Positions 29,701 to 44,700 of a stretch of 64,000 bases of DNA are shown piece after piece; the first letter of the stretch is position 1, and the number at the start of each line of letters is the position of its first letter. The position numbers were made by a program, and so were the translations under genes. This DNA comes from Anisus vortex (lineage: Eukaryota; Mollusca; Gastropoda; Planorbidae). The notes under the pieces are model-generated. The model had not been told where the DNA came from. It made no database searches and saw only the letters and a list, made by a program, of their open reading frames with translations. The stretch covers positions 26,106,731 to 26,170,730 of the forward strand of contig OX421500.1 in NCBI GenBank assembly GCA_949126835.1. Direction: 5' to 3'.

Positions 29701-32700
29701 TCTAAAAAAAAGTGATTATGAAGTAAGTCGATTATTTGGGTTGAGAATTTTGCCAAGTGGTACATGTACCATTATTATAAATACTATAATTTGATTTCTA
29801 TGTCTATGGCAAAATTTATTTGTGTTTTCATGACCAAGGAATATAAAGAATGTAAATTGACTGTGATAGTTAAAAATAAACAAACATTGTGCTCTCCTCT
29901 CATATTTTCTGCTTTCAATAATGGTATACATGCACTATTTGGCACTTTAAACAAACGACACTTGTTGGCAGCATTATAATTACCTTTACAATTAACTACA
30001 CCACATTTATTAGGCATTTTGATAAAAATACACGATCGAAAAATTGAAAACAAACGCAGTGAAGTAAAATATCAACAACAAGTATCCATGTTGGAACCAA
30101 ACTGTGCCTTCTATTCATACTCCTTAAAAAATAGTGCGCTCATGCTTGGCAATTATTAAGACATTTTAATGGCTATTAGATCGTTCTTTGTCATTAAATA
30201 AATGAAAATGACATAAACCATTAATACAATGAATCATATTAGAAAAGAATTTTGTTAGTTACTTAATAACAGTTAACATTATATCACTGCGCCAAGGGAG
30301 TGTATCGCTACTGTTAAAAAAACTGGCCTTAGCTAGGAAGTCAGAAATTCAAGCCTGCACGTCCTGTCTTCAGTAGTCCTTGGTATTTAGCTATTCACTC
30401 TGAACTAGAAAATGAAAAGTTGAGATTCAAGAGATTTGAAGCAATAAATGTATTCTTCATGTGTGTAAATGGGGGGGGGGGGGGGGGTGAAGTATCAAGC
30501 TCAGTGGGTTGACAAAATGGGGTAGAAATTATTATTGAGTTCATAAACCTTTGACAAGGTCAGGTATATTCACCCTTGCAACATTTTGATCCAATGATAA
30601 GCTACTTGTGTGAAAACGTTTAGAAACATCTTTAACACATGTGATCAAGGATTGATTTCTGTTCAAAGGTCATTGGTCAATTCATTGTAAATACAAACAT
30701 ATAGAGCTGTATATACAGTTGAACAAAATTGTACAGATTTACAACATACAACACAAGCACTATGTTGAATTTTCCACCTTTATTATTTCAACACAGTAAA
30801 AAAACTGAATAATTAGAAGGGGAGGGAACAAGGTTGTACATTTCAGTACATTAATAACAAACAAAAATGTAGCTTTACTTCAAGATCTTAATTTCATCTG
30901 CTTCCATTCCCCAGCATCTACACAGTGTTTGATAGTTATTGAGGTTTTATTCTGTCCAGCACTTCATCTGATAGTTTCTAATTGGGAAATAATTGGCTGC
31001 TCCACCAATAAAATATCTACTTTTTAGTTTCTGATAAAGCCTAAGCTGTTGGGTCCTGGTACATAGTGAATGCATCAGGAGGGTTTTGTTTTTCACCCTG
31101 TTTATGGTCTTTTGCTTAGGACCAGAGAGATTATAGCTGGTTCCGCAGAAGGAATACTCTAAGCTGCTCCTCTCTACGACTCTTAAAGGGGACATAGGAG
31201 AATAGAATATATGCTAATGATATATTTAATTGTGAAGCAGTAGACTAGGAAGGCACATTGTATATCTTATAAACTTGGCACTGAATACACATAGACATTG
31301 TTCTGTTGTTTTGTTCTTAGATAGCATTTTTGTCCACAACCAAAATCTAGTTTATTACAGATGTAGCCTATATTGAAATAATTAGTTCAATGGTTGGAAG
31401 CTTTTGTTTGCACTTTTTATTTTTACTTCATTTGATTGATAAGTATAAATATATCACATTTTATTTGACACTAAGAAAGTTTGAATGCACTTGATAAAAC
31501 ATTATAAATGGATATAGTGTGTACATTGATCATTTAAAGCAAATGTGATATGGCCCCCGGAATCAGTACAAATATCTGCAAGAACTGATTTGTCACTAGA
31601 TGCAAACTAATAGTGAAAGAAGATGTCATTAATGAGATTTTGATTGATTTTTTTCAACTTATAACTTATATCCGTGAAATTTTCAAACTAAAAATAGTTT
31701 TATAGAAATTACTTAAATTAGTGTTTTATGCAGCTATTTTATGAAATAAGAATTTGTACGTTTTTTTTTACGGGAACTATTGTAATTTTGGATAATATTT
31801 TACCTAATTGCTTGATTTTTTTATTTTTCACCAATTTTTACATAAATGGATAAGATTCCAAAAAATCCTAATACTATACATCTGATTTTACATAGTTCAG
31901 TACCATTCTATGAGGTTGCATCACAAATATCCATTTTTAAAACAACCAACTACAAAAAAGATTGGTTTGCATTTTGTTAAAAAAAATACATGTTAATATA
32001 TTCAATTGAATCCAAATTAACAATTTTTTTTTACATTTAAGAACATTTTTGTATACACATCCCCCACCCACCCCTTTTCAGCTTCTACCAATTTGTGTGT
32101 GTGTGTTAATTAACTAATTCTTTTGTAAATTACATTTTTTTTAAACTTCACATTATACACTTTTACTTGGAATACAAATTAAAACCAAACAAGAAAGATA
32201 ACCTATTATTTACATGTCATGAAAAAACATTTTATTTACATGCCTTGAAAAATATTAAAATCTGAATTATTAGCTGTTGATTATCACAACTGATCAATAA
32301 TGTGATGAGAAGTCAGTTATTAAAGTCTATAAACTCTTAATTAAAATATCCCAAACTAGATTAGTTGGACTTGGGTTGGGAAAGTAAAGCTGAGTACACA
32401 TTGAAGGCACTGGCCTATATTGTTCAGCCAATAGTTTCTTAGCCTCTTTTTTACAGTGTTAAAAAATGTGTCAATCTAATATGGCTGGCTATGAAAGGTT
32501 TTGAACTCTTATAAAAAGTTTTTCGTCCACAAAGCTAGTTAAATAGTAAGGGGGAAAACTTCCCCTGGCCTTGTGCAGAAGTGGTGTCAAATTTCTGCAC
32601 CAACATGCATGTCAGTCCTCCACAACAGGTTATTATAGAGACCAAGGCTTTTTTTTGTTTGGTGGCGGGGATGCATTAGATTTTAGCCCCCATTTGTACT

Positions 32701-35700
32701 GATCTATTTATACATTTAGTAGATATAAATATTCAAAAGTAGCTTTATAACCAGCAGTATTCCTATTGCTTCATAAGAGTAGCAGCATTCAAATAGCCTA
32801 AAAAAACCTGCATCAGTCAGATAGCTTTATATTTTAACAATTATCCCAGCTTTATATTACAATGATCAATTATCCTGATGTATTCAGTGTATGTTCATAT
32901 TGTCTGTCAATGATCTAATCTATAATGATGAACTTTTCTGTTGACTCTTTAGTTTATGTCGGACTCTGAGAGCCATGAGGGACTACACGTTAGTAAAAAA
33001 CCCAAATCAAACTTAGACATAAATTTTGAGGTTTTCCACTAAGTATTTTAACTCCATCCATATGTTTGGGCAGAATAAAAGTAAAAGTAATTGCAGAATT
33101 ACCTTGAATATACCTTACTTTAAAGTTGATCCAATGAAAAAAAAAAGAGAAATTGTATATTGTTTTCAAAATGGTTTGTGAATATAGCAAGAAATGACTA
33201 TACATAAGTGGCTTGTAGTTGTTATATTTAGGGAATACCTCTTCATTTGACAGTTTGATTCTCTAAGTGCTGATGGACATACTACTACTGTCTCTCTGTT
33301 CTAGTATTGCTTTATTGGACATGTTGACATCTGCTGCACAATTAGCTTCAGTGTTTAGATCAGGTCCTCAATGTATCATGTGACTCTTTGGTTTCTAGGC
33401 AAATGTTTAAAAAAAACAAATCATAGCACAGCTTACAATATAATAAAAATAATAAGAAGAATGCACTAAACAAATAGTTTATAACAAAAAGTGTATAACT
33501 TTGCTGAGATGTGGACAGCCAGGCTTACTAAAACTACTGAAAATTTCTTTAGACTTACAAATAATAAACTGAACTTGAAATCAAAAGATACTCTGTGTGT
33601 GCATTGTGCTAACAGAATTAAACTCTTAGGCATGTACACAGAAAAACATGTTTGGTTCATATGTATCTGCATGATCTGTTTGTCACCAGCAAGCACTTTG
33701 TTCATTGTTTACACTTAGCGTTTAGACAGTCTTCTTCTTTTGTAATATAATTTTTTATATTGTTTGCTCCACATTATGGATACATGTAGCACAGGGCTGG
33801 TGTATATTTGTGTTAACACTGGAATTAATATAACTGCAAATTTTACTTTTTTTTGGGGTGGAAAAAAACATATATTTAGAAACAAACAAGAATTTTTCTA
33901 GTAATCTTTTCTCTAGAAAATATGTTCACAAAATTTGTTTGAAATTTAAATACAGTAAACTGCTGGGTTTTTTTTTTAATGATTTTTTTTTAGAAACCCT
34001 AGGGCATAATTTTTTAAAGAAACTTTAAGACTAAGTAACAAAATTCTATAATTGTGTTCTTCATTCTCTCCTTTCTATCAATTTATCTCTTGTGGTGAGT
34101 CTTTATAGTGTGGATGTGTGCATGTGTAATTGTGTGCATGTGTGTCATACATCTGATTCAAAGTTTACTCTAAATGTACATCTGTGTGAAGATAAACTTT
34201 CTGTCTGTTTTCACTGATTTTAATGGAAACAAAATTGTCATTTCTATTTTTAAAGTTTTGTAGAGCTATAATCATGTGTAGTTTATCAGCACCATTATTC
34301 AATCATTTCTTCTTTTTATTTCTATAGGTAATAGAATTTAAAATTTTTATTTCTATAGGTAATAGAATTTAAAATTGTTATTTCTATAGGTAATAGAATT
34401 TACAATTGGGTAGAAATATATCAGGGTACATACAGTGTAGGATAGTTTGAGAAAATTGGCTTAAATTTATAAATAATTTTAGGAAAGTTTGGGAAATCTG
34501 ACTAAGATTTTGTAAAGTTTCTGAATTTCATAAAAAAAATTGACAAAAAAGCTTGTCAAATTATATATTTTTTAAATTAAATCACCTGTATTTAGGCTGA
34601 GCAGTGGTTCATATAACTCCCATCATGTTTTTTTCTTAAACATGTATGGTTAAAAAATATCCACAAATTTTTGTTAACATTCTATATACATAAGAAAAAA
34701 TTGTTATCATGACAGTAAAAATTGGTTTGTGAATTTGTGTGTAATTTTTTTTCAAAAGTTTTTGACAAGTTTAGGAATTTAAAAATGATTTTAGAGTATG
34801 TACCCTGGTAGTACAAAATGGTGACATTCTAAGTCACTGACTTTAGAGTATGTACCCTGGTAGTACAAAATGGTGACATTCTAAGTCACTGACTTTAGAG
34901 TATGTACCCTGGTAGTACAAAATGGTGACATTCTAAGTCACTGACTTTAGAGTATGTACCCTGGTAGTACAAAATGGTGACATTCTAAGTCACTGACTTT
35001 AGAGTATGTACCCTGGTAGTACAAAATGGTGACATTCTAAGTCACTGACTTTAGAGTATGTACCCTGGTAGTACAAAATGGTGACATTCTAAGTCACTGA
35101 CTTTAGAGTATGTACCCTGGTAGTACAAAATGGTGACATTCTAAGTCACTGACTTTAGAGTATGTACCCTGGTAGTACAAAATGGTGACATTCTAAGTCA
35201 CTGACTAGACACTGCTGAGAAATGTGTATTGTTGTACAAGGGAAGAGCTAAACATCAACATTTTCTTCAGTCTGTCCTAGTCTAGTTGTTGAATGTTTGT
35301 CTATGATCTGTTGTTTGTAACTGTGTGTGTGTGTTGTGATAAAGTAAATCCATTCAGTGTTACCATAAGATTAAAACCATTATATACAGACTGGATTGTT
35401 TCCTTCCACACTAGTTCATGAGAGCCAAGTATCAGGTGACAAAAACAACTCATGTTTCTTTTCTTTTTATATATATATATATTATATTACGGTATATTAT
35501 ATATATATTTCAGGCAGAGATGTTCTCTTTGAATTGGAGGGAGTTGGCATGGGTTGGGTTGTAAATCTGTGAACTTAAAGTTGGATCATAGACATTGAAT
35601 TACTTACATTGCGTGTGACATACATGTCCATGATGTATAAATTATACACACGTTTGTTCATTGCCTTAAAGAACTTTGACATTTACTGTTACATCTTAGC

Positions 35701-38700
35701 TGTATACATTTTGACATCAGATCTTAGTAATTCCAGAGGAATAAATACTTTTGTTTGATCAATTCAGAGAGAACATGTCTTGATTTAACCAATTAACATT
35801 TCAAAAACTTTTTGATCTAAACTTTGCCTTATTAACCCCAGCCTGTATAAACTAATAGTCACACACATTCAGACACAGAGATGCTTACTTTAAAATATTT
35901 AGTTTTAAATCAAACTTACAAGTTCTTTCACTTGACTCATTACACAGATAGTAGAACTAGGATTTAGATTTAAATCTGGGCAACTATTCAAACTTTAGTT
36001 CTCTATCTTTAGCTCTGCTAGAAATTAAATATTGTTTTCAAGTAATAGCACACTTAATAAGTAAATATTCAACACATTTTTTATTTTTATTTTTTGGTTT
36101 TTTAATTGTATTTTTTTTTTACTTTTAAACTTTCAGTTTGTACTTATTTTGATTTATTCCATGGTTCCAACTATACATCACACTGTTTATTAACAAAAGT
36201 CAATGCTTTTTAACAAAACTTGGCACCAGTTTTCTTTTCTTCTTCATTCTAATCTCCAAATGTCAAAGGTCAGGTTTAGAGTTCATGGGAAATGTTTTTA
36301 AAAAAAAAAATTATATATGTTTTACCTTTAATGACTTTACCTTGATCTTTGAAAGTAGTTCTATTCTACAGCAAGCACATTCTATATTTTGCCAACATAT
36401 TGAACACCCTTGGTTAATGAGTTCTATTTGTCAATTAACTTGAATCTTGTGTTTTACAAACTTTTAAATGGTATTATTGAGAAATAATTACTTATGCATA
36501 ACCAGAGCATATTTGATAGTAAAATGTCCAAGTTTTCATTTCTAAATAATTTGATCTTTAGATAAAATATACAATCTACTACTTCTGCTAGTAATACACA
36601 GTAAACATAAAAAAACATCTTTCAGAGTTAATAGAATAAAAATATTCTTGAAACCAAAAATAAACACAGAAACTCATTAAATTTACTTTTTTTTTATATT
36701 TTAAATCTAATGATCAAATATTGAAGTGATAGAGTTACATCCTTGCATTCACTGAAACGCTTTCAGCTTTCTTTCCATTAGCTTCTAATTGAACACTTTA
36801 TCCCAACAGCTTAGATGAAAGTTTGAACTTATCCCGACAGCTTCTGATGGCTTAGCGGCTTATTCCAACAGCTACTGATAGCTTAGCAACTTATCCAAAC
36901 AGCTGCTGATAGCTGTGATAAAAATGTGTACCTATCCCAACAGCTGCTGATAGTTCAGATACAAGTTTGAACTCATCCCAACAGCTGCTGATAGTTCAGT
37001 TATAGTTCAAACTGGTCCCAACAGCTGCTTAGGTACACGTTTGAACTCATCCCAACAGCTGCTTAGGTACATGTTTGAACTCATCCCAACAGCTGCTGAT
37101 AGTTTATATACAAGTTTGAACTCATGCTAACATCTGCTGATAGATTATATAAAAGTTTGAACTCATCCAAACAGCTGCTGATAGCTTATATAAAAGTTTG
37201 AACTCATATCAACAGCTGCTTAGGTACACGTTTGAACTCCTCCCAACAGCTGCTTAGGTACACGTTTAAACTCATCCCAACAGCTGCTGATAGTTTAGAT
37301 ACAAGTTTGAACTCATCCCAACATCTGCTGATAGTTTAGATACAAGTTTGAACTCATCCCAACATCTGCTGATAGTTTAGATACAAGTTTGAACTCATCC
37401 CAACATCTGCTGATAGTTTAGATACAAGTTTGAACTCATCCCAACATCTGCTGATAGTTTAGATACAAGTTTGAACTTATCCCAACAGCTGCTGATAGTT
37501 TCAATAAAACCTTGAACTTATCCCAACATCTGCTGATAGTTTAAATACAAGTTTGAACTTATCCCAACAGCTGCTGATAGTTTATATACAAGTTTGAACT
37601 CATGCTAACATCTGCTGATAGATTATATAAAAGTTTGAACTCATCCAAACAGCTGCTGATAGCTTATATAAAAGTTTGAACTCATATCAACAGCTGCTTA
37701 GGTACACGTTTGAACTCCTCCCAACAGCTGCTTAGGTACACGTTTAAACTCATCCCAACAGCTGCTGATAGTTTAGATACAAGTTTGAACTCATCCCAAC
37801 ATCTGCTGATAGTTTAGATACAAGTTTGAACTCATCCCAACATCTGCTGATAGTTTAGATACAAGTTTGAACTCATCCCAACATCTGCTGATAGTTTAGA
37901 TACAAGTTTGAACTCATCCCAACATCTGCTGATAGTTTAGATACAAGTTTGAACTTATCCCAACAGCTGCTGATAGTTTCAATAAAACCTTGAACTTATC
38001 CCAACATCTGCTGATAGTTTAAATACAAGTTTGAACTTATCCCAACAGCCGCTGTAAGTTTAGATACAGGTTTGAACTCATTCCAACAGCTACTACTAAT
38101 TTAGATGAATTTCCTTTGTGTAAGTCTGTAAGAACACTTCTACCACAATGCCATTTCTCACAAACTGTTTTGCTTTTCATAGTTTATTAAGAATCTTCTT
38201 TTATAATTATAATTAGCAGTTGTTTTTTTTAACTATTTGATAGTCTATATTATTATTTAAGTTTTTATTTTATAAGAAAGCAGTTTTTTTAATATACCTA
38301 TTTATTCTTAAATTCACAGGAAGAAACTAGAAACGGTAGTGAGAATTAAACTTGTACAAAATATTTCAGTTTTGTTTTCTTACTGCTAAAAATATAAAGA
38401 TGTTTTATGTAACCTATTAAATCAGTCTACTTTTGCCTTAGTTCCTTTTTATTTATTTTTATTTATGTATATTTATTTATTTATTTATTTTTTTTTTTTT
38501 TTATTTACCTGCTGGAACTGTTAGTTTTTTTTTAAAGATTTAAAAGAAAATAATTGGGTTTATAGGATTTAGTTGTACTACCATAAAGTTAGGCATTTGT
38601 TATGATGTCATCAGCTACAGTTTATTTCCTTTATTTATCTTTTGTTACTCATATATCTAAATTGATGATGATCAGGGTTTATAAAGTCACAATGGGCCAA

Positions 38701-41700
38701 TGTGTTTCTGTATCTAACAGGATAGAGGGCGTGTATGTTTTATAAAGTCACAATGGGCCAATGTGTTTCTGTATCTAACAGGATAGAGGGCGTGTATGTT
38801 TTATAAAGTCACAATGGGCCAATGTGTTTCTGTATCTAACAGGATAGAGGGCGTGTATGTTTTATAAAGTCACAATGGGCCAATGTGTTTCTGTATCTAA
38901 CAGGATAGAGGGCGTGTATGTTTTATAAAGTCACAATGGGCCAATGTGTTTCTGTATCTAACAGGATAGAGGGCGTGTATGTTTTATAAAGTCACAATGG
39001 GCCAATGTGTTTCTGTATCTAACAGGATAGAGGGCGTGTATGTTTTATAAAGTCACAATGGGCCAATGTGTTTCTCTATCTAACAGGATAGAGGGCGTGT
39101 ATGTTTTATAAAGTCACAATGGGCCAATGTGTTTCTCTATCTAACAGGATAGAGGGCGTGTATGTTTTATAAAGTCACAATGGGCCAATGTGTTTCTCTA
39201 TCTAACAGGATAGAGGGCGTGTATGTTTTATAAAGTCACAATGGGCCAATGTGTTTCTCTATCTAACAGGATAGAGGGCGTGTATGTTTTATAAAGTCAC
39301 AATGGGCCAATGTGTTTCTGTATCTAACAGGATAGAGGGCGTGTATGTTTTATAAAGTCACAATGGGCCAATGTGTTTCTCTATCTAACAGGATAGAGGG
39401 CGTGTATGTTTTATAAAGTCACAATGGGCCAATGTGTTTCTGTATCTAACAGGATAGAGGGCGTGTATGTTTTATAAAGTCACAATGGGCCAATGTGTTT
39501 CTGTATCTAACAGGATAGAGGGCGTGTATGTTTTATAAAGTCACAATGGGCCAATGTGTTTCTCTATCTAACAGGATAGAGGGCGTGTATGTTTTATAAA
39601 GTCACAATGGGCCAATGTGTTTCTCTATCTAACAGGATAGAGGGCGTGTATGTTTTATAAAGTCACAATGGGCCAATGTGTTTCTGTATCTAACAGGATA
39701 GAGGGCGTGTATGTTTTATAAAGTCACAATGGGCCAATGTGTTTCTCTATCTAACAGGATAGAGGGCGTGTATGTTTTATAAAGTCACAATGGGCCAATG
39801 TGTTTCTGTATCTAACAGGATAGAGGGCGTGTATGTTTTATAAAGTCACAATGGGCCAATGTGTTTCTGTATCTAACAGGATAGAGGGCGTGTATGTTTT
39901 ATAAAGTCACAATGGGCCAATGTGTTTCTGTATCTAACAGGATAGAGGGCGTGTATGTTTTATAAAGTCACAATGGGCCAATGTGTTTCTGTATCTAACA
40001 GGATAGAGGGCGTGTATGTTTTATAAAGTCACAATGGGCCAATGTGTTTCTCTATCTAACAGGATAGAGGGCGTGTATGTTTTATAAAGTCACAATGGGC
40101 CAATGTGTTTCTGTATCTAACAGGATAGAGGGCGTGTATGTTTTATAAAGTCACAATGGGCCAATGTGTTTCTGTATCTAACAGGATAGAGGGCGTGTAT
40201 GTTTTATAAAGTCACAATGGGCCAATGTGTTTCTGTATCTAACAGGATAGAGGGCGTGTATGTTTTATAAAGTCACAATGGGCCAATGTGTTTCTGTATC
40301 TAACAGGATAGAGGGCGTGTATGTTTTATAAAGTCACAATGGGCCAATGTGTTTCTCTATCTAACAGGATTGACGGCGTGTATGTTTTATAAAGTCACAA
40401 TGGGCCAATGTGTTTCTGTATCTAACAGGATAGAGGGCGTGTATGTTTTATAAAGTCACAATGGGCCAATGTGTTTCTGTATCTAACAGGATAGAGGGCG
40501 TGTATGTTTTATAAAGTCACAATGGGCCAATGTGTTTCTGTATCTAACAGGATAGAGGGCGTGTATGTTTTATAAAGTCACAATGGGCCAATGTGTTTCT
40601 GTATCTAACAGGATAGAGGGCGTGTATGTTTTATAAAGTCACAATGGGCCAATGTGTTTCTGTATCTAACAGGATAGAGGGCGTGTATGTTTTATAAAGT
40701 CACAATGGGCCAATGTGTTTCTGTATCTAACAGGATAGAGGGCGTGTATGTTTTATAAAGTCACAATGGGCCAATGTGTTTCTGTATCTAACAGGATAGA
40801 GGGCGTGTATGTTTTATAAAGTCACAATGGGCCAATGTGTTTCTCTATCTAACAGGATAGAGGGCGTGTATGTTTTATAAAGTCACAATGGGCCAATGTG
40901 TTTCTGTATCTAACAGGATAGAGGGCGTGTATGTTTTATAAAGTCACAATGGGCCAATGTGTTTCTGTATCTAACAGGATAGAGGGCGTGTATGTTTTAT
41001 AAAGTCACAATGGGCCAATGTGTTTCTGTATCTAACAGGATAGAGGGCGTGTATGTTTTATAAAGTCACAATGGGCCAATGTGTTTCTCTATCTAACAGG
41101 ATAGAGGGCGTGTATGTTTTATAAAGTCACAATGGGCCAATGTGTTTCTCTATCTAACAGGATAGAGGGCGTGTATGTTTTATAAAGTCACAATGGGCCA
41201 ATGTGTTTCTGTATCTAACAGGATAGAGGGCGTGTATGTTTTATAAAGTCACAATGGGCCAATGTGTTTCTGTATCTAACAGGATAGAGGGCGTGTATGT
41301 TTTATAAAGTCACAATGGGCCAATGTGTTTCTGTATCTAACAGGATAGAGGGCGTGTATGTTTTATAAAGTCACAATGGGCCAATGTGTTTCTGTATCTA
41401 ACAGGATAGAGGGCGTGTATGTTTTATAAAGTCACAATGGGCCAATGTGTTTCTGTATCTAACAGGATAGAGGGCGTGTATGTTTTATAAAGTCACAATG
41501 GGCCAATGTGTTTCTCTATCTAACAGGATAGAGGGCGTGTATGTTTTATAAAGTCACAATGGGCCAATGTGTTTCTGTATCTAACAGGATAGAGGGCGTG
41601 TATGTTTTATAAAGTCACAATGGGCCAATGTGTTTCTGTATCTAACAGGATAGAGGGCGTGTATGTTTTATAAAGTCACAATGGGCCAATGTGTTTCTGT

Positions 41701-44700
41701 ATCTAACAGGATAGAGGGCGTGTATGTTTTATAAAGTCACAATGGGCCAATGTGTTTCTGTATCTAACAGGATAGAGGGCGTGTATGTTTTATAAAGTCA
41801 CAATGGGCCAATGTGTTTCTGTATCTAACAGGATAGAGGGCGTGTATGTTTTATAAAGTCACAATGGGCCAATGTGTTTCTGTATCTAACAGGATAGAGG
41901 GCGTGTATGTTTTATAAAGTCACAATGGGCCAATGTGTTTCTCTATCTAACAGGATAGAGGGCGTGTATGTTTTATAAAGTCACAATGGGCCAATGTGTT
42001 TCTCTATCTAACAGGATAGAGGGCGTGTATGTTTTATAAAGTCACAATGGGCCAATGTGTTTCTCTATCTAACAGGATAGAGGGCGTGTATGTTTTATAA
42101 AGTCACAATGGGCCAATGTGTTTCTCTATCTAACAGGATAGAGGGCGTGTATGTTTTATAAAGTCACAATGGGCCAATGTGTTTCTGTATCTAACAGGAT
42201 AGAGGGCGTGTATGTTTTATAAAGTCACAATGGGCCAATGTGTTTCTGTATCTAACAGGATAGAGGGCGTGTATGTTTTATAAAGTCACAATGGGCCAAT
42301 GTGTTTCTGTATCTAACAGGATAGAGGGCGTGTCAGTTGCGGAAGTGGTAAAAGCACCTTGGAAAAGGAGAAAGAAAAATCTGAGGACGGCAAGTCATTG
42401 ACTCAGTTGTCAGATCAGACTCAGTTGGAAATTCCAAGTCCTGTCAGCCCGGTAAATAGCATCCACAGAGAAACTTGTGATTATTAAATTGTATCTCCCC
42501 CCCCCCATTAGGTGTTTGTTTTATTACAATGTACAACAAAACCAAGTTTATAATTATCAGCCGACTGATATCTTGTAGGGGCATGGTGGCAGTGCGTACC
42601 AAAGGTCCTGGGTTCGAATCCTGGTACAGGCTAGGATTTTTCACCCAGGTCTGGAGGGTGTCCCTGAGTCTACCCAGCTCTGATGGGTACCTGACCTTAG
42701 TTGGGGTAAAGTAAAGGCGGCTGTGCATGGTGCTGGCCACACAATCACCTAGTATGCCGAGGGCCACAGAAACTGGTGAACGCTGATTCACCAGCCCTAT
42801 GGATCAATTTGGCGCAATCGGAATATACTACTACTATGTGCATCTTATTAATGTCATTTATCAAAGCACAATCTAGCACTAATTATTACACCATGATCAT
42901 TTGTTTTACATTTGACTTATTTATCTTTGAAAGTATTCACCCTGGTTGATGCTGAATTTGTATATATGATGCTGTAATTGTGAACAGTGCTTTTAGTTTT
43001 ATGAGAGACAGAATTCAAAGACCCATAGATCAATAACAATAATTATACACAGTATTATCTGTGTGAATATTTCTTTCTTTATTTGATCTCATTCACACTC
43101 CCATGTTTACTTACACAGACCTTCAATTACCACCATTTGAACTCTCCTCCACAGGGTCAAAGTTCATTTCAAATTACTCCACTAGAAGGAACTCATCCTT
43201 TGTTGATTTTCATTAACCCAAAAAGTGGAGGTAAACAGGGAGCAAGGTAGTTCTAAGTTTTCTCATTCTTACTCCTGTCTTATTCCTGTCTTACTCCTGT
43301 CTTACTCCTGTCTTATTCCTGTCTTATTCCTGTCTTACTCCTGTCTTACTCCTGTCTTACTCCTGTCTTATTCCTGTCTTACTCCTGTCTTACTCCTGTA
43401 GGGCTTAATGTTGAGAAATCATTGTTTTTTTCTGATAGATAGTTGCTACTCATGTATATTAAATGCTTACTTTATTCTCAATTATTACAGTTAAGTATTC
43501 AATTCCATGGATTACAAACAGCTATATTGATTTTTAATTGACCTTTTAAAATAATGAAAGAATATAATATATTCAAATATTTATGTATTTCAATATTATT
43601 TTATTTTCTTAGTGCAAGCAAATATAATATTATTATTGAGATAATTAAATGACATATTAATAAAAATTAATACAAGTTACATGTTATTTTGTAAACATAA
43701 AATTTCAGATTATTGAGAAAATTTCAATACTTGCTAAACCCAAGACAAGTTTACAATATGGTGAAAGAAGGTCCTTTAGTTGGGTGAGAATAGTTTAATT
43801 TATTGATATTAATATTGACTGTATCTTTGCTTCATTTTCCCCATCAAGTTGTGCATGTCAACAGTAATATATAATAATATAAGAGTAAATTCAAACCCTG
43901 GATTGAGTGTTGGGCAGAGCTGTATAGATGATATACATGTGTAAAAGGTAGTATTATCTCTTGTGTATATTTCAGGCTTCAATTTTTCAAAGATGTGCCT
44001 AATGCTAGAGTCTTGGTGTGTGGTGGAGATGGTTCTGTAGGCTGGCTCCTAGACACCATGGGTAAGTCTTTGACTTTCTAACAGACACATTAAACCCACA
44101 GTAGTTTAATTTAAATATTTTAACATTTCTTTCATACCAAATAGATCCATATGATAAGTAAAGCAGTTTCTGTGGTCAAGAAAGGTACAAGATTTCTGTA
44201 ACAATGTCTAATTTTTGTACAAGAAATGTGTGGCCAGCACAATGCTAAGCTGCCTTTACTTTCCCCACCTGTTAATTAACCGGGATTTAAACCCTAGACC
44301 TTCATAATTGGTGTCTGACCAATAGCCCACAATCATTATGTAGCATACAGAGCACACTTCCTCCATTGCAGATTCTTAATAAAATTTACATTGCAATTGA
44401 TTTCCTTCTTTAGAAGTTTCATTAGCAAAAGGAAATAAATATATCACAAAAACTATTTTTAGTGAAATAATATGTTGTTTAGTATTGTATCATGACTGAT
44501 TTCACTAAAAATAGTTTATATATATATTATAGACAAAAAAAAGAATAGAAGATGAAGAAGGCTAGAAAGCATTCTCTGCATGGGCAGGAAAAGGCATCCA
44601 ATTATAGCCTTGAAAAATGCACTAACTGGAAGAAAAAGTGGAAGATGGTAGGCATATTGAGAAGAGCCATGCTAGAAGTCTAAATCTAGCATAATATTAG

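Noticed and set aside
30947..31195. Minus-strand open frame of 82 codons as a LINE reverse-transcriptase tail
   Set aside because: The wording is faintly like the end of some LINE reverse transcriptases, but no catalytic or conserved block is visible and I cannot align it with confidence.
42347..42364. GSGKST in exon 12 as a P-loop ATPase motif
   Set aside because: It lies in a short, charged linker with no other nucleotide-binding features. The kinase's real ATP motif is GGDGSVGW in exon 15.
42609..42640. Functional tRNA gene at the GGTTCGAATCC box
   Set aside because: No cloverleaf can be folded around it. The same sequence recurs in several diverged copies with a long shared tail, which fits a SINE.
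44540..44700. Possible LINE fragment in intron 15
   Set aside because: Composition differs slightly from the surroundings, but no motif or clear similarity can be named.
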